From contig CM035350.1 in assembly GCA_020137815.1 (NCBI GenBank), positions 5,066,541-5,130,540 on the forward strand: a stretch of DNA of 64,000 bases, in the 5' to 3' direction. This DNA is from Hormiphora californensis (taxonomy: Eukaryota; Ctenophora; Tentaculata; Cydippida; Pleurobrachiidae). Under the pieces are notes generated by a model. That model searched no databases, was not told the origin of the DNA, and saw only the letters and a list, made by a program, of their open reading frames with translations. Shown piece by piece: positions 1 through 12,400 of this stretch (position 1 is the stretch's first letter; each line of letters opens with the position of its first letter). Both the position numbers and the translations under genes were made by a program.

Positions 1-133
1 TTTTTTTCGGACTTGTCCCACCAGGGGGCATTGGTCACAATCATTAGAAATTTACTGTCCACTAGCTCGAATATGTGTTTCGACACGTCAACTTCTATTC
101 ACATAAACCTCCTTGTTTTAGCAACAAGTCATC

Positions 134-3100
134 ATGGGTAATTCAAGTGAAGCGAAGGCATGTAACTCAGGGGAGTCATTTGAGGGGCTCAACATAACGA
201 ATATGTGTGACCGGGAATTAATTGATGTCCTAATCATGACGCTCATGTATCTGTTCATTGTCATTATCGGGTTAATCAGTAATGGATCCGTTATCCTGGC
301 ATCTATATTTGAAAGGTGAGCATCATGTTGTTATGGTAACCATATAGAAGTCATATGAGTTACATGATTTGTGTGTGACTGAGTTGTCCTGTAATTGTCG
401 TTAGGATAACTAGGGGCATTTGTTACACTTTCCATATTTGGCTATTTCAGGCCATTATGAAAGAGCCCAAAGGTAAAACCACAATGGTCCATCCCATTAC
501 CAAGTGATTATATATTCCAGGTGGAAAGAGATTGATCAGTTTACGTTTGTAATGGCAGTATCCCAAGCATTCTGTCACTTCCTCTTTGCCCTCCTTATCT
601 ACCCCATGGGCCTTGTCAGTGTACTCCAAAAATCAGGATGGACGTTAGGATCCTCGTGGTGAGTACATGCCCATATATGGTGGTTTAGTATGTCACGTGA
701 TGCCCGTATATAGTAATTGCTGCTGGTCATGTTTGTGTGTCGCACGTCCTGCAGCAGTTAGTATAGTAAGGCTTCATGTCTCTTTTTGATGCCTGCTCTA
801 ATGGTCTTGGCGCATGTCCTGAGCTGTGATGGACTCTCAAAATGACCTGTCAGGATACACACACAGACACAGACACTCCAGGTCTGTCCACAACATGATG
901 ACAGACACTCCAGGTAGACCACAACACGATGACAGACAGTGTTGAGAGAGTTCATGCTGCACAGATCATGCTGCTCAGTGGCTATACCGTAGTACTACCA
1001 AACCAAACCAAACCAAACCACAGATCATGAAGAGAGTTGAACGTGACAACATTAAAAATATAATCAGCTTGATTTACTGTCTACTACCGGCTTCCTTCTA
1101 TCCCTGACAACCTTCTATCATGATATATCACTGACACCCTTCTATATCTCTAACACCAGCTTCTATAACTAACACCAGCTTCTATCACTAACACCCTTCT
1201 ATCTCTAACACCCTTCTATATCCCTGACACCCTCCTATCACTAACACCCTTCTATCACTAACACCCTCCTATCACTAACACCCTTCTATATCCCTGACAC
1301 CCTCCTATCACTAACACCCTTCTATCACTAACACCCTCCTATCACTAACACCCTTCTATCCCCGACACCCTTCTATATCACTAACACCCTTCTATTACTA
1401 ACCCCCCTTCTATCACTAACACCCTTCTATATCACTTACACCCTTCTATATTACTAACACCCTTCTATATCACTAACACCCTTCTATAACTAACACCCTT
1501 CTATCATTAACACCCTTCTATCCGTGTCTCTATCTGCAGGTGTTGGCAGACGGCTCTACTTGGCAGTTACTTTGAGATCATGTACATTCTCCACATTATA
1601 ATGCTGGGAGCTGATATTATCATTGGAAGATTCACAAAACTCAAGGACAGAGTCTTTGTAGCCCTCAGTAAGCAGGTCAGTTCATTTAGTGAGAGTTTTG
1701 TTGTTTATCATGAGCATCGCGTGGCACTGTATGCAGGCACTTCAAGCTCCGTTATGGGAGGTTACACAGGGCTGTGACTGGAAGTTCCTTTCTGTGCAAC
1801 ATGTGTCTAATAATTTTTTACCCTTTTCAATATGTCCCCTGCAGGTGGCTCTATTCCTATGGCTGGTGGCCCTTCTGCCCCAGATATTTGTGGCGCTGAA
1901 CCGGAGTCGGTCCAACAATGTCTTTGGGTATTTCGAGGACACCAGCGGCAACAAGATGTGTTACGCTACCTATATGTACCCTGACTGGAATGTATGTGAC
2001 AGACAAACAAAGAATTTAGAGAAGATGGTTGTGTACCATCATGATAGTCTCAAGATTCTCTTTGGGATCTTGCCAAGACTTCGGCTCATTTTGCTTGATG
2101 AGCGGCAGGAATATTTCTGCAGTTTTTGTGGTATTGGCCTATTTTTACCGGGACCAACAGTGAACATTGATTTAAATTAATTGAGTGAAAAAGGGTTACA
2201 TGAACAAAGAGAATGAATGAAGAATTGAGAGAATAAATGATAGAGGGGATAAATAAAAGATAGAGAGGGGATATAGAAAAGAGATTACGGGTTCTTATGA
2301 ATAGCCACACTTGCACATTATATACACAATAAAACAGTGCCAAATTCCTCGCACTGTATGCTGTTTTTACCATCACCCATTGTAACCGCGATATAATTGA
2401 TAAACTAATATTATTTCAGCACTGTAACAGCCGTGTTAATTGATTTATTGATCCCCCCTCTCTCTTCAGGAATTTGGAAAGTACGTTGCGATATTCATCT
2501 TCATTCCAGTTGCGTGCAGTGTTACCCAATACGTCTTCCTTCTTTACCGATCTAACAAGAAAAATGTAAGAATTAACTACATATGTAACAGGAACCGACC
2601 GAATCAGGAAATACTGGTCCTTGATTGGCTGATAACCAGTCACGTGACCTAAATAACGAGTTCTGATTGGTTGTTTACTTGTTTCGGTCGGTTCTTGATA
2701 TGTAATGTGTCAATTGTAAATATATCTTCCCAGCTCGTATTATAGGTGTGTTTGTGTATGTGTGTCTGTACAACTTCGTTTTTTTTTCAGTGATAGATGG
2801 TATATTGAGGGGTACAAACAATTGATAATTAGGGTAGCCACTGGCTATTTGAAACAGTTTTTCACTTTTTTCCCTTGCCTGCCCACAAATCAAGTCGAAC
2901 CCAAATTTTTTTGACCTTGTGTTACCGAGACAGTCCCTGGGTAGTTTTTTGGGTGGTTGGAGATGTCTCATTTTGTCTTCCGGGGCCAGGGTCACGTGAT
3001 ATCTATCCAAATTTGGTGTTTCAGATAGCCCACCTCGGTCTGCTAATTTGAAACACCCGTATCTCCCTCAATTTTTCCACGAAACCGAAATTTTTGACAT

Positions 3101-4969
3101 GGAATAGTTAGAAAAGGGTTGTGCAGAGCCATTCCATGTCTGAAATCTGAATTTGTTTGCATGTGCTTGGTGCAGTGAATGTTTCCAAAAATTGTTTCAA
3201 ATAGCCAGGAAAACAGTTTTTGCCCCAAATTCGGCCAATTTTTGGCGGAAATGGCTAAACTCATAATTCATATCCTCCCTATGCCCAAAATGAACATCAA
3301 AAATTTCCGACAGCGGATTTGGAGAAAAGTGTTTCAAATAGCCCTCCGCAGTGTTTCAAGTTACCAGACTCGCTTGCCCTGCAGCTCATAACATAGCGAA
3401 AACCACTGAACCCGACTAATTTCGATACGCTGAATCACGTAAGCAACTTTTCCAATCCGTATGAGGTCGATAAAGTGCCCTAATTGAGTATAATTGGGTC
3501 TAATTGACCTTAATTGCTCAATTAAGGCATTTTCCCGACCTCTGAGGGATTGGAAAGGTTGCTTACGTGATTCAGCGTATAAAAATTAGTCGGAAAAGTG
3601 CCCTCACATAAGTATAAATCATTTCCAGGTGAAAAGTTGTAAATGGGGTAAATAAGACCCAATTATGCTTAATTAGAACACTTTTCCGATCTGAGACGGA
3701 GCCCAGAGGTTTAAAAAAGCTATTTATAATTATATTTAAGTTTCTCAATTTTCATTTTTTGAAATAAAGAGGAAATCTTTGAATTTTTTGTTTAAACACA
3801 AGGATTGTTTCTATTCCAGAATTTAAAACAACGGCATGAGTACCTACTGTTTGCTATGCATCTCCCAAGACAAGCTACTACATACGCGGCACTACGTTTC
3901 AAATAGCCAGACCATGCGTTTCAAATAGTCAGACACTGTTTCACATTGGCAGGCGTTTCAAATAGCCAGTGGCTACCCTACTCACTTCATCACCAATATA
4001 TTACATGTAGAATCATCTGGGGACTCAACATTTGTCAAACTGATTTGGCAAATCGTCTATTTACTCAATATTCTTTACTCGCTTATATTCGCTCTCTTTT
4101 TCAGAGTAATGCAAATGATCCCGGTAAGGGAAATAAGAACAGGAGTTTTTGGATGAATTACAGGACATCATTCATCATGATATTTCTCTATGCCATATCC
4201 CAGTTCCCCCGCTGGATATACATCTTCCTTACCATAGCCATTGCCACCAACGAAATAAGTGAGTGCAGTAAAGTAGATCTAAATTAAAGTATAAAATTAA
4301 ATTAAATTAAAGTATTATCCTAAACTCATTGTCAGAGTTTTTATTATTCTCAAACTTTTCAACACTACTTTAAACAAATTAATTTGAGCCTGATGAAGAG
4401 GTAGATCCTCGAAACTTGTTGTGACAATTATACACGTCTGTTTCATTCGTTCAGCCCAGAGAGAATAATAAAAACTCTGACAATAAAACATGAGGCTAAT
4501 CCTAAACTCAAATACAATATCCATACACGGTCGCTTGTAGTGGGAAAACGGTAATGGAAAACTGAGATACAGTAAGACGACGTGCAACCGTGGCCAATCA
4601 GGGCGCTAGTACGTGCTGAACACATGCACTTTTTGCCGTGCGTTATGCAACGTGCGCATCTCATTACTGTATTTCTATTACGGTAATACGACTACAAGCA
4701 GCACTGTAATACAAAGATCGCTTCTGTCTAGATGATGTTTGGTTTATTTGAATCACCGGCCCCAACTAACCCCGCTGTGTTTTACAGGCTTGAAACCTGA
4801 TTACCGGGTAGCCGATTTCATAGTAGTGTGGTCTAGTTTTGGAAGTATTCTTATACCCTTTGGATACCTTGTTACCTGTCCCACTTACTTCAATCAGGTA
4901 CACGATCGGTGCAGTGGGATCAGAGCAGGAACCGACCGAATCAGGAAATACTGGTCCCTGATTGGCTGA
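134..4969 (+). CDS. Rhodopsin-class (7TM) G-protein-coupled receptor, seven exons
   Basis: Plasma-membrane receptor of unknown ligand. Exons 134-315, 521-658, 1540-1675, 1845-1991, 2470-2565, 4105-4258 and 4788-4969 join with GT-AG borders and consistent phases to about 344 residues. Seven hydrophobic segments follow the exons: TM1 has the Asn of GLISNG, TM3 starts after a Cys and ends ADIIIGRF in place of E/DRY, TM4 has a Trp, extracellular loop 2 has a Cys (CYATYMYP), TM5 has a Pro, TM6 has FPRW in place of CWxP, TM7 has IPFGY in place of NPxxY. N-terminal NSS and NIT are possible glycosylation sites. The family is clear but the subfamily is not. The final frame runs through a possible donor (CAG/GTACAC at 4897/4898) and ends inside a MITE at 4967-4969, so the true C-terminus is uncertain. 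Confidence 0.8.
1100..1520. repeat. Minisatellite, unit about 18 bp, in receptor intron 2
   Basis: About 25 irregular copies of a unit like CACTAACACCCTTCTAT, with interspersed CCTGACACC variants, fill the intron just before exon 3 of the receptor. The unit is pyrimidine-rich and lies next to the splice acceptor at 1539. A short AAACC repeat lies upstream near 998-1019, and a near-duplicate of ACAGACACTCCAGGT occurs at 870-930. Confidence 0.85.
2589..2697 (+). mobile_element. 109-bp hAT-type MITE, copy 1
   Basis: Terminal inverted repeats CAGGAACCGACCGAA / TTCGGTCGGTTCTTG flank a 109-bp body. A perfect 8-bp target duplication ATATGTAA lies at 2581-2588 and 2698-2705. Copies 2 (4926-5034) and 3 (35266-35374) share the body. 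An 8-bp duplication with CAG-type ends is the hAT signature. It sits in intron 5 of the receptor gene, 23 bp after the exon 5 donor. Confidence 0.92.
2832..3978. mobile_element. Non-autonomous TA-target element with subterminal repeats
   Basis: Terminal repeats GGGTAGCCACTGGCTATTTG at 2832 and its inverse ending at 3978 are flanked by TA on both sides, as for Tc1/mariner insertions. The motif GTTTCAAATAGCC recurs inside both ends (about 3193, 3331, 3890, 3916, 3952). An inner palindrome at about 3413-3592 (GACTAATTTCGATACGCTG against its inverse) may be a second insertion. No coding capacity was recognised. It lies in receptor intron 5. Confidence 0.75.
4318..4495. repeat. Short palindromic repeat in receptor intron 6
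   Basis: TCAGAGTTTTTATTATTCTC near 4331 is matched by its reverse complement near 4458-4480, with further matching flanks (ACTCATTG / CAATAAAACATGAG). Probably a MITE remnant. No clear target duplication was found. Confidence 0.55.
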
Positions 4970-5034
4970 TAACCAATCACGTGACCTAAATAACGAGTGC
5001 TGATTGGTTGTTTACTTGTTTCGGTCGGTTCCTG
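4926..5034 (+). mobile_element. 109-bp hAT-type MITE, copy 2, overlapping the receptor C-terminus
   Basis: Same terminal repeats and body as copy 1, with a perfect 8-bp target duplication GATCAGAG at 4918-4925 and 5035-5042. The open frame of receptor exon 7 enters the element and stops inside it at 4967-4969. Confidence 0.93.
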
Positions 5035-5042
5035 GATCAGAG

Positions 5043-5801
5043 TTTCCCAGAGTTGTGGTTCATAATTGTCGGGCTTCGAAATATTATTATTCTAGGTTCC
5101 CAGAATATACAGCCCCATATTTGACCGTTTTAGAGTGCATATAATAAATACAAGACCATATTCTAGCTAGTGCAGTATAATACCTCTCAGCAGCTCTGCA
5201 CAGCTACATAATAGGTGACAATTGCTCAGCTGCATGGTCTATTTAAGAACCGCTAATGCACGCTCGTATGTGAGAAAGACGTTCGAACCTAAAATATCTG
5301 GGCTCTAAGTACGTTCATAATATGGTCATTAAGTACCTAGATACTTGCATCAATATATAGCCATTCTACTCGAATAATGCTCTACCCACTCGCCACACTG
5401 TAATTATAGCGACTAAGCTGATATGGGTTTGTATCTCATGTGGTCTAATTTCAGTAGCTCGACTGGAAACCACACATTTTACCATGTATACTAGTATGCT
5501 AGTGGTGTTTCCTTCCCCGTAATACGGGCGGGGGACACGGCGGGTCTCATTCAGACAACTGTAATCATCTCCTTGCCATGGTACACAGTCTGTCGTTTGC
5601 GCGATGAATATCGCCTCCGACGCTCGGCCTGTGAGAGCCGACAGACTGGGAACAATCAATCCGCTCCAGCTGTTAGAGAACAATCCATGACCTTCCGTCG
5701 GATGCAGTTTGCGAATACAAAGTACACAGAAACATTCACACGCCTACCTAGGTTACCGAGCGCTCCGAAAGCACTGGTGGAGTTGTGGGGAAGATGAACC
5801 C
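5043..5801. other. Intergenic stretch, nothing firm recognised
   Basis: No gene was recognised between the receptor tail and the lectin start. Open frames here are short and lack homology. The 5' part of the lectin transcript, possibly with a signal peptide exon, should lie in 5500-5800; a possible acceptor CCTAG/G is at 5751/5752, but no upstream exon could be fixed. Confidence 0.3.
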
Positions 5802-6657
5802 ATGAGCAGAAAGGATAAGCTGTACTGCCGAATGATCGAGAAGGAGTTCTACCAGTCCTGTACTGTTAACGACATGCAGAGTCCCAAGATAGATTGTGGG
5901 GTGAACTGTAGGGATGGAGTCTGCTACAAGATGTATGGAGAGAATCTGAAGGTTCCTGCTGGTACCACGGTTTGGTCGGAAAACGAAAAATATGCCATTG
6001 TCGCTCAGGTAACCTATACTATAAGATCTGAATTCTGATAAGTGATATAAGCAATCGCAATTCTCTCAATCAAATGAATATTTTACCGCTATTTTTATTG
6101 ATCATCCATTACAGACAGATGACAATGTGGTCCTTTACTGTAAGGGAGGAATACCCAACTGGCACACTGACACTTGGGACGAGGGGAATGATGGGTTTGA
6201 GATAACCAGCGATGGGGAGCTGGTTGTTTACGGAAGATTCAAGGACTATAAAAGTGGAACCAAAGGTAATTTCCATACAACTGTGTTGGTGACGCAGTCA
6301 CCCTTACAACTCGCACGCCAAAACGAAGCCCGCGTCGCCACCAAACAACTGTGAAGTAAACACTTGGCGCCTTGGTAATTGTTCCACTGGAGTAGGTACA
6401 TTAAATGACCGTCATATAGCCGACAGTGCATCTAGTTGACCGACGTGCAAATGAGCACTGCACTGAATGGTCAGAGTTTAAATTACTACAATTACTACAG
6501 ATAAATAATCCCCTTCTTTTCAGCTGGGTACTCGCCTAGTGGACCGGGTATCAACCAGTTTTCTCTGACTGTTGAAAACGATGGTAACATGGTTATCAGG
6601 GATTTCAGAACAGATCAATTGGTCTGGGAGGTGGGAAGCGAGAGGGGAGACTGCTAA
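5802..6657 (+). CDS. Bulb-type (mannose-binding) lectin domain protein, three exons
   Basis: Sugar-binding protein, probably secreted or extracellular. Exons 5802-6008, 6115-6265 and 6524-6657 join with GT-AG borders to about 163 residues from the ATG at 5802. The B-lectin fold is marked by AQTDDNVVLYC at the first exon join, close to the QxDxNxVxY mannose-binding signature, and by weaker repeats ITSDGELVVYG and VENDGNMVIRD, giving the usual three beta-prism repeats. A Cys-rich lead (YCR, SCT, DCG, NCR, VCY) precedes the domain. No signal peptide is visible from this ATG; the frame stays open upstream to at least 5709 without another ATG, so a 5' exon may be missing. The family is common in plants and patchy in animals (fish, sponges). 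Confidence 0.75.
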
Positions 6658-6984
6658 CTGTTCACATGATAACATGATGGAGCGAGAGGGCCTTGCACTT
6701 TAAGTTTAACTAGACGCTGCACCATACCATGCTCATACTTAGTCCAATATAAACTAAAAAGTGTCTAAAAAGTGTCTGAAAATGTACATTCTTTATTCTA
6801 GTTTATTCTGGATTGTTATACAGATGGTGCTGTCCTTACATGCGCTGATATTATTATTATTATTATTAACATCTTATTCAACCTTGAATAATGTTTTGAG
6901 TTTTCTTGTTTTCTAAATTATGTCGAACGGTTGCGGTAAAAGTTCTGGTAGTGGTACAGAACTCATGTGCACACGCTGAAAATT

Positions 6985-7128
6985 AGGGGGGGGGGGTGAC
7001 ACGTAACACTTTGTAACATTTAACACGCACAAAGAGTTTTCCGCACATGTTACAAAGTGTTACAAAATGTTACAAAAAAATTTCTGCACATGTTACAAAG
7101 TGTTACGTGTCCCCCCCACCCCCAAGTA
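6985..7128. repeat. Inverted repeat bounded by G and C runs
   Basis: GGGGGTGACACGTAACACTTTGTAACATTT near 6990 is mirrored by ACAAAGTGTTACGTGTCCCCCCC near 7097-7120, with an extra internal copy of CACATGTTACAAAGTGTTAC. It forms a hairpin of roughly 60-bp arms, probably a decayed MITE. Confidence 0.6.
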
Positions 7129-7254
7129 AGTACACAGCTCTTTTCTGGGACCTTGGTAACTCGGGGCAGCTGAAATGGGTCATGCACGGGAGCTCACTAG
7201 TTTATATTTCGTCTTAGTGGTGAAAACGGAGATACGGTAAGAAGACGTAATTCC

Positions 7255-7400
7255 ATTGCGGTAATTACACGACAGTTACCCAATAATTACACGAAAATTA
7301 CCCAATAATTACACGAAAATTACCCAATAAGTACACGACAGTTACCCAATAATTACACGACAAATACCCAATAATTACACGACAATTACACGACAGTTAC
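7255..7400. repeat. Tandem repeat, unit AATTACACGACAGTTACCC (about 19 bp)
   Basis: About seven imperfect copies of AATTACACGA(C/A)A(G/A)TTACCCAAT run from the AATTACACG at 7261 to 7400, shortly before the large palindrome. Confidence 0.8.
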
Positions 7401-7546
7401 TCACCCGTGTCCACTTAAGCGATCCCCCGCAGTAAGAGATCATTCGTTGGAGAGTCTCTATTGCATATACTGCATCTCCAACACAGTATATGTGAACCGC
7501 TGCTTTTATACGGGATAGAGCCGCTCCTAAACTGAAGAAGGATATA

Positions 7547-9111
7547 CAAGGTGGGCCACGGATTGTTGGTAAGGGTTAGCGAGTTGTCCTGTCAAAACGG
7601 TGATAGTTGCGAGAATAAAAATCATGGGAGCACTCTGGATTAATTTCTTGGTAACTTTTTCCATAATTTTTTGTCAAAAATTCGAAAATTCATTTTTCAT
7701 TCCTTCATTCATTTCTCGTTCATTTATGATGTGAGCATCCTAATTTTCCATCATGGTGCTATTTTTCTTTGGCTTGAATTTATCTTTCCAATGAACACCA
7801 TAAAAATGAAATTGAAGCACCAGGTCACGTTGCAGTTGAGAAAATGCTCATGCATGATTTTGGCTCTTCCTGCGAATTTCAATGAGCTGTATCACGGCTC
7901 CCTTTTGTTCAATCTTTTTCAAAATTTGGGTGAACATTGGATAAACAAAGATCTTTGCTCACAAGAAAAATCAAGGTCAAAACTCAAAGTTCATTTTTTA
8001 TTTTTGGTAGTTCATTCCACTCATTCAGGAACTAACATCCCTAAAGTCATGAAAAGTTTTGGGTTTTGTTTGGCCTATGCTCTGCAATGCCAGAGAGGTG
8101 TAGTAGCGTGTTTCCGGGCTAGTTTTTGGGTGTCCATGTGATCATGATGATACCTGACACCTTATTTGGGCCATAATTAAGAGATTTTCTCAAGTTGAAG
8201 CATGTGACTTGGGTTTTCTGTGATTGATATCGTGAAACAATGTTATGGGATCCCATAGCACCCCTAAAATGATGATTAATTCAACAAAATGAGTTGATTT
8301 ATGATCGAAATTGTTTGTTTAGTTGAGTTTGTCTTCGGTTTAAATCTTTTCGATCATAAATCAACTCATTTTGTTGAATTAATCATCATTTTAGGGGTGC
8401 TATGGGATCCCATAACATTGTTTCACGATATCAATCACAGAAAACCCAAGTCACATGCTTCAACTTGAGAAAATCTCTTAATTATGGCCCAAATAAGGTG
8501 TCAGGTATCATCATGATCACATGGACACCCAAAAACTAGCCCGGAAACACGCTACTACACCTCTCTGGCATTGCAGAGCATAGGCCAAACAAAACCCAAA
8601 ACTTTTCATGACTTTAGGGATGTTAGTTCCTGAATGAGTGGAATGAACTACCAAAAATAAAAAATGAACTTTGAGTTTTGACCTTGATTTTTCTTGTGAG
8701 CAAAGATCTTTGTTTATCCAATGTTCACCCAAATTTTGAAAAAGATTGAACAAAAGGGAGCCGTGATACAGCTCACTGAAAGTCGCAGGAAGAGCCAAAA
8801 TCATGCATGAGCATTTTCTCAACTGCAACGTGACCTGGTGCTTCAATTTCATTTTTACGGTGTTCATTGGAAAGATAAATTCAAGCCAAAGAAAAATAGC
8901 ACCATGATGGAAAATTAGGATGCTCACATCATAAATGAACGAGAAATGAATGAAGGAATGAAAAATGAATTTTCGAATTTTTGACAAAAAATTATGGAAA
9001 AAGCTACCAAGAAATTGATCCAGAGTGCTCCCATGATTTTTATTCTCGCAACTATCACCGTTTTGACGGGACAACTCGCTAACCCTTACCAACAATCCGT
9101 GGCCCACCTTG
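7547..9111. mobile_element. 1565-bp near-perfect palindromic element, TA target
   Basis: Two arms of 764 bp each (7547-8310 and 8348-9111) are reverse complements with only scattered substitutions, around a 37-bp spacer. The ends are CAAGGTGGGCCACGGATTG and its inverse, with TA on both outer sides, fitting a Tc1/mariner-type non-autonomous element. Both arms carry the same open frame (ending near 8141 on + and near 8517 on -), but this resembles no known protein and its presence in both arms is a result of the palindrome. No transposase was recognised. Confidence 0.85.
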
Positions 9112-9409
9112 TATATTGAGACGTATGAATATAAGGTTGGGATCAGAGAGCGAACAAAAGTTAAAAACTCTCCCCGGTTGAAGACTTTCTAAAGTCATTG
9201 TATTACAAGAACTGCATATATTTACCTAGAAAAGTATTGTTTTTGTTGTTCCATTTGAAGGGCACTGGGTAACGTTGAGGAGTGTAGCTCTCCTCCTGTG
9301 AATATTATAATATGCTTCACTGCACCATCTACCTGAAGGATAAAGTTTAGTATGTTGTATTGATGGGAATGGGATGGGAATGGTTGTGTGATGTGTGTCG
9401 TTGCTGCCA

Positions 9410-12400
9410 ACGTCCACCGCTCACATGACAAGTCCGATCAGTCCACCTCCCCGTGGTCCATCCTGGGTCATGCTAAGAGACTGAGGGGCAATGCGGCGTG
9501 TCGTGCTAGCAACTCGTCACGCTTTAAAATCTTGCTACGAATCTCTCGGTGTCCTCCTCAAATTTGGCGTCGGTGAAAGCTGGCAAGCACCTTATTCCGG
9601 ACAGCGAGGTTAGGGTGACCAGAGGACGGGAGGAGGGTAAAGCTGGGTCAGGTGATTCGGGGCCCTCCGACCTGATGGGAGTCTCGGATCTGGTGTCATT
9701 CAATCGCAGAGTTATTTCTGGCCAACACATCCCTGGTGTGGCCGCTCCGGGTTCTTTTAGTTCCTTTAGTTCTTTTAAGCCAATTAATGCAGTCCGTAAT
9801 CATTTTCATCTGGCAACTTGGAATGTTTTATCTCTACAGTCATCATCCTCTAAGTTGTACGAATTATCAAACGCAGTTTCATCTTTCCAACTTGACGTTT
9901 TGCTTCTCACAGAAACGCACTGGCCTGGTACGGAGGTTATGACCCTGGATAACGGGCATCTTTTTATTAACTCTGGCAGGGCAGATGGTTTGAGGCGGCA
10001 AGGTGTTGGGTTGGTGTTATCAAAATCTGTCAAGAAGTCCTTAATTTCCTACAGTCCCTTCTCTGAGCGCATCATGGCAGCCCGACTGCACACCAAACAT
10101 GTTAATATCTCCCTTGTTATTGCATATGCTCCAACCAATGATAAGGATGACGCGGTCAAGGAGGAGTTCTACAACCAGTTATCATCGGTTTTGGATAGGC
10201 TTCCTCGGCAGGACGTGGTCTTCTTGGGCGGGGATTTCAACGCGAGGGTTGGTGGCGGGCACTCTCTCCACCAAGTTTCTAATGACAACGGTGAGCGGTT
10301 GGAGGATTTGTGTGGGATTCATCAGTTGTCTATTGGTGCGAAGATGTTCCCTCATAGGGATCACCACAAGGGAACCTGGAGATCTCCTGACGGTACCACT
10401 GTGACGCAGATAGACCATCTGTGTGTCGGCAACAAGTGGCGAAGTTCTCTGTTGGATGTTAGGGTCCTAAGGAGTGCAGACATCGGGTCTGATCACTACC
10501 TGGTTCGGGGTAAGGTTAGGATCCGGCTGAGTGCAGCTAAGAACTGTAGGAAACCGGTCAGGGAGGTTCCAGCTATAGAGAATCTCAGGAAGGGGTGTGA
10601 TGAGACACGCACGGAATACAATGTCTCTCTCCGGAACAGGTTTGAATCTCTGGAGCCTGAGGAAAGTCTGGAGGGTCAGTGGCGGCAAGTTAAGGAGGTA
10701 ATCGGTGAGGTGTCACTGGAGGTCCTGGGAGCGCGGCCGAAACGGATTCGTCAGCAGCACTTGTCTCTGGAGACTCGAGACCTCATCGCCCAACGTGCTG
10801 AGCTGAAGAAGAATGATCCCGAGGGTGGATCTGAGTACTCTAGGCTTAATAAGCTGGTCAAGAAAGCAGCACGGGTGGACGATGAAAGGTGGGCGGATAG
10901 TTTGGCGTCTGATCTGGAGGATGCTGCGGTGCACGGGCGGCAGAGGGAACTTTGGCAGCATATGAAAGATCTGTCAGGTGTGAGGAAACGCGGCGGTACT
11001 GCTGTTCGTGATAGGAACGGTGAACTCATCGCTGATCCTGTTCAACAGCGGGAGCGCTGGGCGGAGCACTTCTCTGAGCTGCTAAACCCCCCTGTAACTA
11101 CATCACAGCTCTCGGATCTGGATGGTCTGGAGGTGGACCCGTGCTTTGAGGATCTTGGTGAGGATGATCCTCCGCCTTCTCGTGGAGAAGTTTTAGTGGC
11201 ACTGAACAGGCTCAAAAACCATAAGAGTCCTGGCGTTGATGGGATCTCGAACGAACAGCTACGGTATGGCTCGTCCGGTCTTGTTGGCCCCCTTGTGGAC
11301 CTGTTTGGTGGAGTCTGGAGGGAGGAGAAGGTCCCGGAGGAGTGGTTAAAGGGTGTCATCTCGGTGATTCCCAAGAAGGGTGACGCCAGTGTGTGCTCAA
11401 ATAATAGGGGCATCACTCTGCGATCTACCACTTCCAAGCTGTTCCAGATAATTATGCTGAACAGGTTGTCTTCTGGTCTTGAATTGGCACTTCGAGAGAA
11501 TCAGTGTGGATTCAGACGTAACCGGTCTTGTGTGGATCAGATTTATTCCCTCCGTACCATCATCCATCAGTGTATAGAATATAATTTACCGTTGTATATA
11601 AACTTTATTGACTTCAAATCAGCATTTGATTGTATTAACAGGGATTTTATCTGGGCCGCATTTCGCCATTATGGTCTTCCAGAGAAGTATGTCCGGATAA
11701 TTCGAGCATTCTTTGACGGTACTGTGAGTGCAGTGAAACATGACGGAGAGCTCTCCAGCTGGTTCAGTGTCCTCAGTGGTACCGGTCAGGGCGACATTCA
11801 GGGTCCACCAGTCTTCAACATCGTGATTAACTGGGCGGCTCAGCTTGCTGAGTCCAACAAGACTGTCTCCAGGGGTCTCACTCTTCACGGCGCTGAGAGT
11901 GATGAGGGTGGGGAATGGATCATGGATCTCGACTATGCTGATGACATGGCTGTAATGGATGATACTGAGGAAGGGCTCCAGGAGTCAACAGATTTGCTGG
12001 TAAAATACGCAGGGTACGCTGGTCTGAAGATTAATGCGAAGAAGACCAAAGTTGTGGCTTTTTCAAAGGGTCTTAGCCAGCGCCCATTTTCAGAGGCGGA
12101 TACGGTCAGCATCTCTGTGGAGGGTAATCCGGTTGAGCAGGTTTCCAGTTTTACCTATCTCGGATCGGCGTTGTCCTCTGACGGTACCATCGACAAGGAG
12201 CTTGGTATCAGGATAGGGAAGGCTTACAGTGCATTCAGTATGCTTTGTAGGATCTGGTACAACCGTAACATCAGGACCTGTACCAAGATCAGGATATACA
12301 GAGCTGCTGTTCTGACAGTTCTTCTCTATGGTTGTGAGGCCTGGACAACTACTCAGGTCCAAGATCGCCGGGTGGAGGCGTTCCACCAACGGTGCCTGCG

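Noticed and set aside
4897-6657. Fusion of the receptor to the bulb lectin by splicing at 4897/4898
   Set aside because: The only visible acceptor before the lectin exon (5752) is in a different phase, and the lectin would be on the cytoplasmic side. Kept as two genes.
7671-9107. Two long, nearly identical open frames on opposite strands (156 and 196 codons)
   Set aside because: They lie at mirrored positions in the palindrome, resemble no known protein and follow from the duplicated arm, so they are not annotated as genes.
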